Part shown: piece after piece, positions 54,543 through 63,576 of the stretch
Numbering within the stretch: position 1 is the first letter of the stretch
Layout: each line of letters begins with the position of its first letter
Notes under the pieces: model-generated
What the model saw: the letters and a program-made list of their open reading frames with translations, nothing else
The model's database searches: none
Told to the model about the DNA's origin: nothing
Position numbers and translations under genes: made by a program
Source: an uncultured Dehalococcoidia bacterium
GTDB lineage: Bacteria; Chloroflexota; Dehalococcoidia; Lucifugimonadales; JAAXIE01
Direction of reading: 5' to 3'
Length of the DNA stretch: 64,000 nucleotides
Assembly: GCA_951813255.1 (NCBI GenBank)
Contig: OX638353.1
Coordinates: forward strand, 1,674,001-1,738,000

Positions 54543-56015
54543 GTGTCCATAGTGCCCAAGGTCATGAGCACCCAACATCCGGATAACGCCAATCCCGCCC
54601 CGTTCGCTGACTCCCGGGGGGTCCTGCGAGGGGACGGTGAGGTAGAAGAAGCTGTTCATGTCTTCGCCTTGGGCTGTGATGAGCAGATGTGGGACTCGGA
54701 AGGCAAGGAGACCGACAACCAGGTCGTCCGGAAACTGCTCACGAGCCATCCCCACTTCTTCCAGAACGCCTTTCGCCTCGGACGCGAGATCGCCCTGACC
54801 CTCCGTGTACCCAACCCACGTGTTGAACGGGACATGCGAAAGTCTCTGGTAGAGGCCCTCCAGAGCGTGCCTTCGGCATGGGACATGGCCCAGAGCTTTT
54901 ACGGCGATGCTGAAGTCGCCCCCATCGAGGATGTGATTCTCCCACTGACCACCTCGGCGGAAGAGATCTCCTTGGTCGAGACCTATTACCGTAAGGTGGT
55001 GGTGGGACAGGAAGACGAGACGCTAGAGGACGGACAGGCCGTTAGCGACTGGGTGGGGGAATTCTTCCCCAAGCGTGTCCGAGTTATTCCCCTGATCGAA
55101 GACATGGAGCACCTCATCCATTGTGACCGCATAGTCGAGGAATACCTGCAGCACAGGGACCTGCCTTACCAGCGTGTGTTTCTCGCCCGGAGCGACCCCG
55201 CTCTGAACTACGGCATCGTACCCGCTGAGTTGGTCCTGAAGGTAGGCCTCATGAGACTGCATAACCTGGAGCAGAAACTGGGGCTGCCTCTCTACCCTAT
55301 CATCGGCTCTGGCTCGGTACCATTCCGTGGCCATCTGACTCCTGTGAACGTCGAACGCGCCTTCCGTGAGTATCCCAGCGCCCAGACGTTCACCGTGCAG
55401 TCAGCTTTCAAGTACGACTACGACAAAGACGCGGTGCGCAGCGGCATCGCGCAGATTAGGGCCCATGAGCGTGGCGATCCGGTGCCTATCGAGGAAGACC
55501 ACGCCCGCCCAATTATCGACAAAGCCACCGCCGAACACCAGAACAATGTTCAGCGGCTGGTGGAAGTCATTCGCACGGTCTCCGGCTACGTACCCCGGAG
55601 GCGCGAGCGCAGGCTCCATGTGGGCCTATTCGGGTACGGGCGCACCCTCGGCGACGGAGAAGTTACCTTGCCACGCGCCATCGGGTTCACTGCGTCCCTC
55701 TACTCCATCGGGGTGCCTCCAGAGCTACTGGGCTTGTCATGCCTGACCCAAGACGATCTTGCGTACCTGCGCGAGGTCTACCCCAGCTTGGACGCCGACC
55801 TCCGCGCTGCCCTGCGTTTCACCAACGAGCGCCACGTAAAAGAGCTTCTGGGCGAACCCTACCTGCGATTGCTAGGCCAGTTCACCGACGAGCTTGACCG
55901 GGTACACGAGGGACTGACCAGCGCTATCTGGGCCAGCATAGACCACGACCAGGCGACGGTAAACATACCCCATTACGTCGAAGAAGCCGCCAAGCTCCGC
56001 CGCTTCCTCGGATAG
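54543..56015 (+). CDS. ppcA: Archaeal-type phosphoenolpyruvate carboxylase
   Basis: A 490-residue protein starting at GTG behind GGGAGG. This is the short PEPC form (bacterial/plant forms are ~900 residues): IPKVMSTQHPDN-type start (IVPKVMSTQHPDNANP), FYGDAEVAPIEDVILPLTTSAEE, RVRVIPLIEDMEHL, RVFLARSDPALNYG, YPIIGSGSVPFRGHL, QSAFKYDYDK and GLFGYGRTLGDGEVTLPRAIGFTASLYSIG. It fixes bicarbonate on PEP to give oxaloacetate, feeding the TCA cycle. PpcA enzymes generally lack acetyl-CoA activation. Confidence 0.93.
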   Translation: MSIVPKVMSTQHPDNANPAPFADSRGVLRGDGEVEEAVHVFALGCDEQMWDSEGKETDNQVVRKLLTSHPHFFQNAFRLGREIALTLRVPNPRVERDMRKSLVEALQSVPSAWDMAQSFYGDAEVAPIEDVILPLTTSAEEISLVETYYRKVVVGQEDETLEDGQAVSDWVGEFFPKRVRVIPLIEDMEHLIHCDRIVEEYLQHRDLPYQRVFLARSDPALNYGIVPAELVLKVGLMRLHNLEQKLGLPLYPIIGSGSVPFRGHLTPVNVERAFREYPSAQTFTVQSAFKYDYDKDAVRSGIAQIRAHERGDPVPIEEDHARPIIDKATAEHQNNVQRLVEVIRTVSGYVPRRRERRLHVGLFGYGRTLGDGEVTLPRAIGFTASLYSIGVPPELLGLSCLTQDDLAYLREVYPSLDADLRAALRFTNERHVKELLGEPYLRLLGQFTDELDRVHEGLTSAIWASIDHDQATVNIPHYVEEAAKLRRFLG

Positions 56016-56103
56016 TGCCAGCTTATGCCCCGCGTCCACCGTGGCCCTCGGACTCGCGGAGTCCGTGACACAGCCCTTAGACAAGAATGTCAGAGTGATC
56101 GAG

Positions 56104-57058
56104 CTAATTCACGCGGCCGACGGCTTTGTCTATCCGGTCCATCATTTCAGCGTCCAAAGGTCCAGCGGTTTCTGCATCAATACATTCGCGTAGTTCGTGC
56201 TGGTTCTTCACACCCAGGACTACGGTAGACACTCCGTCGATAGATAGAGCGTAGCGATGGGCTAGGCAGGCCGCGCTGGTCCCGGCCTCAGCGGCAATCG
56301 CCCGCAAGGGCTCGGCCCTAGCGTAGTCCATGAGGTCAGGGTGGCCATCAGGTAGGGGGCGATCAATGCTGTCCGTGAGAGCGCCAGCTTGGACAGCACG
56401 TATTCCCATCACGGCGACCCCGTTGGCGTTGGCGGCAGCAATAATATCCCTCGGACGGGCAGGGGGTTCGCCCCGCAACAGGCCCCCAGCGGAGTCAAGG
56501 AGATTCGCTATGCACTATATGTAGTCAGGCGCGGCCTATTGGCGAGGAGGTCGAGCAAGGCGTCCCCATGCCTGATGCCGGTCAGTCCCCAGTGGCGGAT
56601 ACGGCCCTCAGCAATGAGTCTCTCAAACACTGGAGCTACACCCTCAGCCACACATGCAGCGGTTGTCAGTCTCTCACCGCCCTCGCCATCAAGCATCACG
56701 GCATTGTGGAGGAACATGATGTCCACATGGTCCAGTTTCATACGCGAAGGCTGGCCGTCAGGCTCTCCGAGAGCAGTCCGTAGACTTGAGCGGGAGCGGT
56801 GTCTCCCACCCTGCACTTGGTTGTGACGCGCACATTGTCAGGCAGTTTGCCGCAAAACCCAGCACCGATAACGGACTCCGCTTCGCCATTGCCGTAAGAA
56901 GGAGCAAGATCAAGAAGATTGACGCCGGAGTCGATGGCCTCACGGACGGTAGCGACGCAATCTTCACGAGTGGTCGCCCCCCATACTTGGCCCAGTCCGC
57001 CACCACCCAAACTGAGGGCGCTCACCATGCCCGGCTTACCAAAAAGTCGTTGTCTCAC
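56104..57058 (-). pseudogene. Aldo/keto reductase, two frameshifts plus a stop
   Basis: Three frames rebuild one reductase: MRQRLFGKPGMVSALSLGGGGLGQVW and SGVNLLDLAPSYGNGEAESVIG; then MKLDHVDIMFLHNAVML … EGRIRHWGLTGI; then IAAANANGVAVMGIRAVQAGALTD and AHRYALSIDGVSTVVLGV. Frame changes lie near 56760 and 56515. Near the second, a TAG replaces what is normally Gln in the strand leading to CIANLLDSAGG, so more than indels are involved. The catalytic Tyr (SYGNG) remains as text. Confidence 0.82.
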
Positions 57059-57091
57059 GGCAGGTCTCCTGCTTATCCCTTGGACAATTTC

Positions 57092-58318
57092 CTACTGCAA
57101 TACTCCCTCTTCGGACAGTTGACGGTACTCCTCATCCGACAGACCGATCATCTCCCGCAGGACCAGTTCATTGTGACGGCCCAGTAGTGGAGACGGCGAG
57201 TAGTGACGTCCCGGCGTGAGGGACAGCACGAACTCGCTGCGGTCAGTGGCGTACACACCTATCTCCTCATGCTCCAGGTAGCTGTAATGGGCACGGTGTG
57301 ATAGCTGCGGGTCCTGGTACAAGTCTGAACAATCCAACGCCGCGCCTGCTGGCACACCCGATGCTTGTAGGTGTTCCGTCAGTTCTCGCACCTCCCACGG
57401 AGTGGTCCACCGTGCAATGTTGGCCTCCAACTCATCCTCATGTGCCTTGCGTCCAGCTAGGGTGTCTAGCGCCCCCGCGGATGCCCACTCCGGACTGCCC
57501 ATCGCTTGTTGCAGACTTCGCCAGTGGTCATCGGTTAGACAGGCAATCGCGATCCACCTGTCCTCCCCGCTACACGGGAATACACCGTGGGGCGCCGCCG
57601 AGGGGTTGCGGTTGCCGGTACGTTGCGGCAGGCGCCCATTCATCTTCCAGTCCAACAACAGCGGTGCCGAAAGCTGTAGCGAAGTCTCCAACTGAGCTAG
57701 GTCGAGATGAATACCCTTGCCGGTCCGACGTCGGTAGTCGAGAGCCGCCAGGATGGCTGCCACGCCGAAACGGGGAGCCACGAAGTCCGTATATGCGCCA
57801 TAGGGATTCACCGGCGCGCGGTCAGGCCACCCGGTTATGTACGTGAGGCCCGACAGCGAAGCCATCACGGCCCCGAACCCCGGCTGGGACGCGAAAGGTC
57901 CGCCACGCCCCAGCATGGAGGTGCTGAACATGATTATCTCCGGGTTCGTCTTCACCAAGTCGTCGTAGCCGAGGCCCAGCCTTTCCATTGTGCCCGGCGT
58001 GAAGTTCTCCGTGACCAGATCAGCCCATCGGACCAAGCGCAGCAGCAGGCCCCCCGCCTTTTCGTGGCGCAGGTCGATGGTGATGCCTAACTTGTTGGCG
58101 TTCTGGTTGGCAAAGTAGCCACTGCGGTTCACTCCCGACTGGCCGTCCTTGAACGGCCCCCCGTTGCGCAGCACGTCCGTCCGATTACCCGACTCCACCC
58201 GTACGACCGTTGCTCCGTGCTCCGCTAGGTACTTGGTAGTCATCGGACCAGCCACAACCCAGCAGAAGTCCAGAACCTTCAGACCATCCAGCGCTTGAGG
58301 CGATGTCTGTACCATCAA
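57092..58318 (-). CDS. CaiB/BaiF CoA-transferase, catalytic partner
   Basis: A 408-residue class III CoA-transferase: GLKVLDFCWVVAGPMTTKYLAEHGATVVRVES, NANKLGITIDLRHEKAGGLLLRLV, WADLVTENFTPGTMERLGLGYDDL and RRRTGKGIHLDLAQLE. The catalytic Asp is present in PYGAYTDFVAPRFG. The ATG overlaps the stop of the upstream paralogue by four bases, so the two are co-translated. Compared with the fused protein at 23-26 kb, this gene corresponds to the C-terminal (active) half. Acid substrate unknown. Confidence 0.88.
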   Translation of the reverse strand: MMVQTSPQALDGLKVLDFCWVVAGPMTTKYLAEHGATVVRVESGNRTDVLRNGGPFKDGQSGVNRSGYFANQNANKLGITIDLRHEKAGGLLLRLVRWADLVTENFTPGTMERLGLGYDDLVKTNPEIIMFSTSMLGRGGPFASQPGFGAVMASLSGLTYITGWPDRAPVNPYGAYTDFVAPRFGVAAILAALDYRRRTGKGIHLDLAQLETSLQLSAPLLLDWKMNGRLPQRTGNRNPSAAPHGVFPCSGEDRWIAIACLTDDHWRSLQQAMGSPEWASAGALDTLAGRKAHEDELEANIARWTTPWEVRELTEHLQASGVPAGAALDCSDLYQDPQLSHRAHYSYLEHEEIGVYATDRSEFVLSLTPGRHYSPSPLLGRHNELVLREMIGLSDEEYRQLSEEGVLQ

Positions 58319-59595
58319 ATCGCCCCTGCGCCGCGCAACGCGACCAAGTCCCCAGGCGTGAGTCCCAACTCATCCACATACACCTCACGGTTGTGCTCCC
58401 CAACTCGTGGCGCAGGTCGCCTGACGGCTACCCGTGAGCCTTTATGCCCTTGCTCAAGGGCCTTTACGTCCTGGATAAAGGGGCCCAGATAAGTGACCGG
58501 CATGTCGATGTCACGATGCTGGAACTGGTTCACATGGGAGCGGGCTTCCATGTTGGGATCGGCGAATATGTCCTCAGGGGTGTTCACCGGGAACAGCAGG
58601 ATGCGCCGGTCCAAGCTGCCTTGGGAAAGTTCGTCCCTGGAAAGGGCGCCAAAAAAGCGGGCCACCGGCGGTTCCACCTTCTCCAGGAGTTCCGGTGAGC
58701 CACCCCCATACTCCAGACCTTCCCAGTCAATCTGGTTCAACTCCTCGTCCCCCATCCCCACTTCATCCATCCACTGAAGGAGTGCTCTCATGCTGCGACC
58801 GCCTCCCGGCCCAGTGCTCAACTGATAGTTCACGAAGCCGTCCTTGCAGACCCAATTCACACGACGCAGCATACCGCCCGTGTGCATGCGGTATGCGCCC
58901 ATGCGTTTGACCAGCACCCCTTCCACATCCCAGCTTTGCGGTGCCTGACTCAAGGCCTTAGCCACCGCCTGCTGGCACGAAACATCCACATGCTGGCCCT
59001 CGCCCGTCAAGGCGCGATGGTTGTGAGCCAACATCGCCCCTGTCGCTCCGCCAGCCGCTCCCAACAAGTAGAACTGCGGATACCCGATTCGTATCGGAGG
59101 CCGGTCGTGATCGCCGGTTATGTAGAGCAGACCACCCAACGCCACGCCAGTCAGGTCCGAGGCTAGATACTGGGAATAAGGGCCGTCCTGCCCGAAGGGG
59201 CTGATGGACACCATCACCAAGCGGGGGTTCACTGCTCGTAGCGACTCGTACCCCAACCCCAAACTCTGCATGTACCCCGGTGCAAAGGTCTCCACCAGGA
59301 AGTCAGCCGAGTCCAACAGCCTCAACAGCAGCGCTCTCCCGTCGCTGGTCGAGGGATCTAGGGTAATGCCGCGCTTGTTGGCGGCATAGGACCACCAGAA
59401 CATGCTGCGCTCCCGGTCAGGCACATCCTGGTAGAAGGGGCCGATACCCCTGGCGCTGCTACCTCGCGGAGGCTCCACTTGCAGCACATCCGCCCCCAAA
59501 TCGGCCAGTATCCTACCACAAAGCAGACCTCGCTCGTCCGATAGGTCAAGGACTCGATAAGGGCTAAGCAGCATATCATCGGCCGATGAAGACAA
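58315..59595 (-). CDS. CaiB/BaiF CoA-transferase homologue without catalytic Asp
   Basis: A 426-residue class III CoA-transferase fold: YRVLDLSDERGLLCGRILADLGADVLQVE, ANKRGITLDPSTSDGRALLLRLL, ADFLVETFAPGYMQSLGLGY and RALTGEGQHVDVSCQQAV. Where the catalytic Asp is expected (family text PIADLTAG) it reads GYPQFYLLGAA, so Asp is replaced. It is first in the two-gene operon with the active paralogue and matches the degenerate N-terminal half of the fused protein elsewhere in this window. A structural or regulatory subunit of a heteromeric CoA-transferase is the simplest reading. Confidence 0.87.
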   Translation of the reverse strand: MSSSADDMLLSPYRVLDLSDERGLLCGRILADLGADVLQVEPPRGSSARGIGPFYQDVPDRERSMFWWSYAANKRGITLDPSTSDGRALLLRLLDSADFLVETFAPGYMQSLGLGYESLRAVNPRLVMVSISPFGQDGPYSQYLASDLTGVALGGLLYITGDHDRPPIRIGYPQFYLLGAAGGATGAMLAHNHRALTGEGQHVDVSCQQAVAKALSQAPQSWDVEGVLVKRMGAYRMHTGGMLRRVNWVCKDGFVNYQLSTGPGGGRSMRALLQWMDEVGMGDEELNQIDWEGLEYGGGSPELLEKVEPPVARFFGALSRDELSQGSLDRRILLFPVNTPEDIFADPNMEARSHVNQFQHRDIDMPVTYLGPFIQDVKALEQGHKGSRVAVRRPAPRVGEHNREVYVDELGLTPGDLVALRGAGAI

Positions 59596-59817
59596 CAGGC
59601 ATCTCCGAATGGCAGGGTGGGCGATTCGCCGCAGGCTATTCTAGCAGCACCGCCTATTCTGGCAACGTCCTCCAAGTGCGGACAAAGCCTCCGCAGCTAA
59701 AGGCTTACCAGTACGGAGCCAGGAGCGGTGCCGAAGAAGATCTCCCCAGCAACTTTGGGCCTTTGCAGCAACGTTAGCAGGCTCTATAGTAATGAGCAGT
59801 TTTGGTTAGGGGGTGCC

Positions 59818-60462
59818 ATGCTGGCAATCTTGGGAGGGACAGGACCTGAAGGAAAGGGCATAGCCCTCAGGCTGGCCATGGCTGGCGAGGAGGTAGTCAT
59901 CGGCTCGCGCGATGCCACCCGCGCCTCCGACGCCGCCGAGGCACTCAAGGAACTGGCCCCCGATCTGAGGGTCACCGGTGATGTGAATGACGCGGCGGCC
60001 CGGCAGGGCGACATCATCTTCCTCACAGTGCCCTACGAAGGCCAAGCGCCACTGCTGCAGCAGGTCGCCCCGTCCCTAGTGGGCAAAATCGTGGTGAACG
60101 TCGTCGCCCCCATGGTGTTCAACCGCGGCCGCGCTAAGGCCATCCAAGTGGAAGATGGCTCCGCCGCCGAGGAGAGCCAGAAGATACTACCCGACTCCCA
60201 AGTGGTGGCAGCCCTCCAGAACCTCAGCGCCGAGGACCTCATGCAGCCTGACTTGGAGATGGAAAGCGACGTCGTGGTCTGCTCCGACCATCGCGAAGCC
60301 AAGGAGCAAGTCAGCGCCATGGTTCAGCGCATTCCCAACCTCCGTGCCATCGACGGCGGTGCCTTGGAATACGCCCGTTACGTCGAGCAACTGACCACAT
60401 TGCTGGTCAACATCAATCGTAATTATCGCTGCCACTCCACCATCAAGATCATCGGCCCCTAG
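59818..60462 (+). CDS. npdG: NADPH-dependent F420 reductase
   Basis: A 214-residue protein from the ATG behind TAGGGGG. NADP-binding start LAILGGTGPEGKGIALRLAMAG, EEVVIGSRD (the Arg fits NADPH), GDIIFLTVPYEG, KIVVNVVAPM and VVAALQNLSAEDL, ending GALEYARYVEQLTTLLVNINRNY. This is the F420H2:NADP oxidoreductase family, moving electrons between coenzyme F420 and NADP. It supports F420 use in this organism and hence F420 dependence of some LLM-class enzymes in the window. Monocistronic by spacing. Confidence 0.9.
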   Translation: MLAILGGTGPEGKGIALRLAMAGEEVVIGSRDATRASDAAEALKELAPDLRVTGDVNDAAARQGDIIFLTVPYEGQAPLLQQVAPSLVGKIVVNVVAPMVFNRGRAKAIQVEDGSAAEESQKILPDSQVVAALQNLSAEDLMQPDLEMESDVVVCSDHREAKEQVSAMVQRIPNLRAIDGGALEYARYVEQLTTLLVNINRNYRCHSTIKIIGP

Positions 60463-60475
60463 CCAACTACGCTAC

Positions 60476-60527
60476 GCACAGCCGTTTTTGCCTTCCAGTC
60501 GGCCTGAGTCCGATTGTAAGGCTGTGC
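60476..60527 (+). promoter_or_regulatory. Two-tier stem-loop in the mgtE leader
   Basis: An outer 8-bp perfect stem (GCACAGCC with GGCTGTGC) encloses an inner 7-bp stem (CAGTCGG with CCGATTG, one G-T pair) with loop CCTGAGT. It lies just before the mgtE ribosome binding site and after the npdG stop. It may be a small cis-regulatory RNA or an npdG terminator (a TTTTT run is inside the outer stem). It does not look like a full M-box. Confidence 0.35.
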
Positions 60528-60549
60528 TGCGGCCCGCTAGAGTTGAGGC

Positions 60550-61947
60550 ATGAATCCCCCTCAGGACTCCACGGACACCGTCTTCGAGCCCGACGACCCC
60601 AGAGTCGACGGCGACATCCAGGACCCAGCCGAGCATTTTCGAGACCTGATCAATGAGGACCAGCCTCAGTTGGCCGTGGCCTTCCTTTCCCAGATGTATC
60701 CTGCGGACCAAGGCCTCTGCTTGGCGGATCTGGGTCGGTCTCAAAAAAACGAGGCCCTCTCCCTCCTATCCCCTGAGCATACCGCCCACATCTTGGATCA
60801 CCTCTCGCCAACGGAGGCAGCCCAACTCTCTTATGGAGTCGACGCCGGAACTCTTTCTGCCATCCTGGACGCCTCCAGCCCAGACGTAGCAGCCGATGTA
60901 CTGCGTTACCTGTCCCGCCAGCAGTCCGAACAGGTGCAGGCCACCATGTCACGGCTCGAACCCGTGCTTCCCCTCCTCCAGTATCCTGCCAGCTCCGCCG
61001 GCAGTCTCATGACCACGGAGTGTCCCCAAGTCAACATCAATGCCTCCGCAGCCAGTGCCCTCGACATCGTTCGGCTGCGAGGCGACGCAGCCGAACGCAT
61101 TGGAGCCGTACTGCTGGTTGACGCCCATCACCATCTTGAGGGCTCCGTGAGCATCGTACGCCTCGCCCTAGCTCGGCCCGACACGATTGTCAGCCAGATT
61201 GCCGATGCTGCTGTGCACTCCGTCGCTCCTCTCACCGACCAGGAGGAGTGCGCCCGACTTATGGAGCGGTACAGCCTGCATTACATCCCGGTGGCCGAGC
61301 CCGACGGCCGGCTTCTGGGAGTGATCCTGGTGGAAGACTTGGTGGACGTAGCCGTGGAGGAAGCCACCGAGGACATGTACAACATGGCAGGCATTCCCGG
61401 CGAGCGGGTCACCGGCCCGCTGGGCGCTTCCATCCTGCACCGGCTTCCGTGGCTCTACATCAACTTGGGAACAGCTTTTGTAGCTGCTCTGGTAATCAGC
61501 GCCTTCGAGTCCACCATTACCCGCGTTGTGGCATTGGCCGTCTTCCTGCCAGTCGTTGCCGGGCAGGGCGGTATCGGAGGAACCCAGACCCTCACCCTCG
61601 TTGTCCGCAGCATGGCCCTCGGCGAGCTTCCCGGAAGACGTGGTATGCGGTTGCTCGCCCGCGAGGTGATTTTGGGCTTGGTGCACGGCCTGTTGTTGGG
61701 GCTTGCAGTGGCGCTTGTTGCCGGCCTGTGGAAGAGTAATCCCTTCCTCGGCCTCGTTTTGGGGCTGGCCATGCTCGCCAACATGTTGGTGGCTGGTCTC
61801 GCAGGCGCAGGCGTTCCCCTACTGCTCCGTCGCCTGCGTTTGGACCCCGCCGTCGCATCTGCCGTCATCGTCACTACCTTCACCGATGTTTGCGGGTTCG
61901 CCGTCTTCCTAGGCTTGGCTACGGCCATGCTCACGGCCCTGACTTAG
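60550..61947 (+). CDS. mgtE: Magnesium transporter MgtE
   Basis: A 465-residue protein with all MgtE parts: N-terminal superhelical domain (NEALSLLSPEHTAHILDHLSPTEAAQL), two CBS domains (YPASSAGSLMTTECPQVN and ADAAVHSVAPLTDQEECARLMERYSLHYIPVAEPDGRLLG in part), then five membrane helices beginning RLPWLYINLGTAFVAALVIS, with AVFLPVVAGQGGIGGTQTLTLVVR (pore signature) and TTFTDVCGFAVFLGLATAM. The CBS and N domains close the channel when cytosolic magnesium is high. Confidence 0.92.
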   Translation: MNPPQDSTDTVFEPDDPRVDGDIQDPAEHFRDLINEDQPQLAVAFLSQMYPADQGLCLADLGRSQKNEALSLLSPEHTAHILDHLSPTEAAQLSYGVDAGTLSAILDASSPDVAADVLRYLSRQQSEQVQATMSRLEPVLPLLQYPASSAGSLMTTECPQVNINASAASALDIVRLRGDAAERIGAVLLVDAHHHLEGSVSIVRLALARPDTIVSQIADAAVHSVAPLTDQEECARLMERYSLHYIPVAEPDGRLLGVILVEDLVDVAVEEATEDMYNMAGIPGERVTGPLGASILHRLPWLYINLGTAFVAALVISAFESTITRVVALAVFLPVVAGQGGIGGTQTLTLVVRSMALGELPGRRGMRLLAREVILGLVHGLLLGLAVALVAGLWKSNPFLGLVLGLAMLANMLVAGLAGAGVPLLLRRLRLDPAVASAVIVTTFTDVCGFAVFLGLATAMLTALT

Positions 61948-62057
61948 CTCATTGCCCATGCCCGGAGCAGTCTTTCCCTCAATGGAGGCTGCGGTCGTGC
62001 TAGCATGTTTGCGCCAGTACCTCATTTCCTGTTCACATTCATTCAAGGAGGATCAAC

Positions 62058-62564
62058 TTGATCCGCACTCTTAACGGCGTTACACCCAAAGTTGCAGAGT
62101 CCGCCTGGGTGAGCGAGTTTGCCTATGTGGTCGGCAACGTGGAGATTGGCGAATATGCCAGCATCTGGCCGGGCGTAACGGTTCGTGGCGACGGCGACAA
62201 CGCCATAGTCATCGGTGATTATGTCAACATCCAGGAAGGGGCAGTGATTCATGGCAACGGCCTCACGTTGGAAGACCGCGTTTCAGTAGGTCATAGCGTC
62301 GTGGTGCATTGCAACCGGGTGGGCCGCGGATCCCTGCTCGGCAACAACTGCACCGTACTCAACAGGGCTATATTGGAAGAGAATTGTCTCGTCGCAGCCA
62401 ACTCTGTCGTGCTCGATGGGGCCCGGTTTCCGGCCAACTCATTCATCGTCGGTGCCCCAGCCCAAGTGAAACGGCAGATATCGGAAAAACAACTGGCTTC
62501 CATGCGGCATACCACTGACGAACTGGTGAAGCGCGCGGCCTGGTTCAAGGACAGCGGGCTTTAA
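62058..62564 (+). CDS. Gamma-class carbonic anhydrase family protein
   Basis: A 168-residue left-handed beta-helix protein starting at TTG behind AAGGAGG. Hexapeptide repeats run through the chain (VVGNVEIGEYASIWPGVTVRGD, IGDYVNIQEGAVIHGN, VSVGHSVVVHCNRVGRGSLLG). The three zinc/iron-binding His are in VIHGN and GHSVVVHC (H-x5-H). A C-terminal helix (EKQLASMRHTTDELVKRAAWF) packs on the helix. Interconverts CO2 and bicarbonate, or serves as a metal-binding homologue; bicarbonate is used by the two carboxylases in this window. 90 bases upstream of lipA. Confidence 0.88.
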   Translation: MIRTLNGVTPKVAESAWVSEFAYVVGNVEIGEYASIWPGVTVRGDGDNAIVIGDYVNIQEGAVIHGNGLTLEDRVSVGHSVVVHCNRVGRGSLLGNNCTVLNRAILEENCLVAANSVVLDGARFPANSFIVGAPAQVKRQISEKQLASMRHTTDELVKRAAWFKDSGL

Positions 62565-62659
62565 CCACCGACGGACCGCCAATCCACACATCAGCAATTG
62601 AGCGATTGTGGTCACCCTACCGTGATATGATGGAGCAAGCCCCAACCCAAAGGAGATTC

Positions 62660-63559
62660 TTGGCCGACTCGGATCAGCGCGGGCCTCAACGCCGCCTCCC
62701 CTCTTGGTTGAAGGTGCGCATGCCCGGTGGGGCCAACTACCTCGAGATACGCGACCTACTACGCAACAGCGATTTGCATACCGTGTGCGAGGAGGCCCGT
62801 TGCCCCAATATCGGTGAGTGCTGGGAGCGCCGCAGCGCCACTTTCATGATCCTCGGCGACATCTGTACTCGCCGCTGCCACTACTGCGCCGTCACCACTG
62901 GACGGCCTCTTGGTCTTGATCTCATGGAGCCACAGCGCTTAGCCCACACAGTCGCGCACCTAGGCTTGAGCTACTGCGTCATCACCTCGGTAAACAGGGA
63001 CGACCTAGCCGATGGCGGAGCCTTCATCTTCGCCCAGTCCATCAGGCAGATTCACCAGCAGGTGCCAGGTTGCAAGGTGGAGGTTCTCACTCCCGACTTC
63101 GCTGGCTCTGAACTAGCACTGGCGAAGGTAGTCTCAGCCAAGCCCGACGTCTTCAACCACAACATCGAGACCTGCCGTAGGGTGTTCCACAGCGTACGCC
63201 CCCGCGGTGACTATGACCTGTCACTGGAACTCTTGCAGCGGGTGAAGACCCTCGACTTCGACATGGCCACCAAGTCGGGCATCATCCTAGGCATGGGCGA
63301 GGAATGGGATGAGGTGGTGCAGACCATGGAGGACCTGCGTCAAGCCCGCTGCGACCTCCTCACCATCGGCCAATACCTGCGCCCCTCCCACAAGCATATC
63401 CCCGTATCCCGCTTCTACACCCCCGAAGAGTTTGATCGGCTGGGGGACATCGGCCGTGCCATGGGCTTCAAGCACGTCGCCTCCGGCCCTCTGGTCCGCA
63501 GCTCCTACCATGCTGATGAACAACACGCCACAGCGGCCACCAGACCAGTCCCCATTTAG
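62660..63559 (+). CDS. lipA: Lipoyl synthase
   Basis: A 299-residue radical SAM enzyme. I chose the TTG at 62660 with AAAGGAG five bases upstream; an in-frame ATG at 62627 would give a longer N-terminus without a ribosome binding site. Auxiliary cluster motif CEEARCPNIGEC (C-x5-C-x4-type block), radical SAM motif CTRRCHYC, then VTSVNRDDLADGG, VEVLTPDF, FNHNIETCRRV, KSGIILGMGE, TIGQYLRPS and the C-terminal RSSYHA (Ser ligand). It inserts sulfur into octanoyl chains on lipoyl domains of 2-oxo-acid dehydrogenases and glycine cleavage protein H. Confidence 0.95.
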   Translation: MADSDQRGPQRRLPSWLKVRMPGGANYLEIRDLLRNSDLHTVCEEARCPNIGECWERRSATFMILGDICTRRCHYCAVTTGRPLGLDLMEPQRLAHTVAHLGLSYCVITSVNRDDLADGGAFIFAQSIRQIHQQVPGCKVEVLTPDFAGSELALAKVVSAKPDVFNHNIETCRRVFHSVRPRGDYDLSLELLQRVKTLDFDMATKSGIILGMGEEWDEVVQTMEDLRQARCDLLTIGQYLRPSHKHIPVSRFYTPEEFDRLGDIGRAMGFKHVASGPLVRSSYHADEQHATAATRPVPI

Positions 63560-63576
63560 CTAACTGGAGGCGCCGG

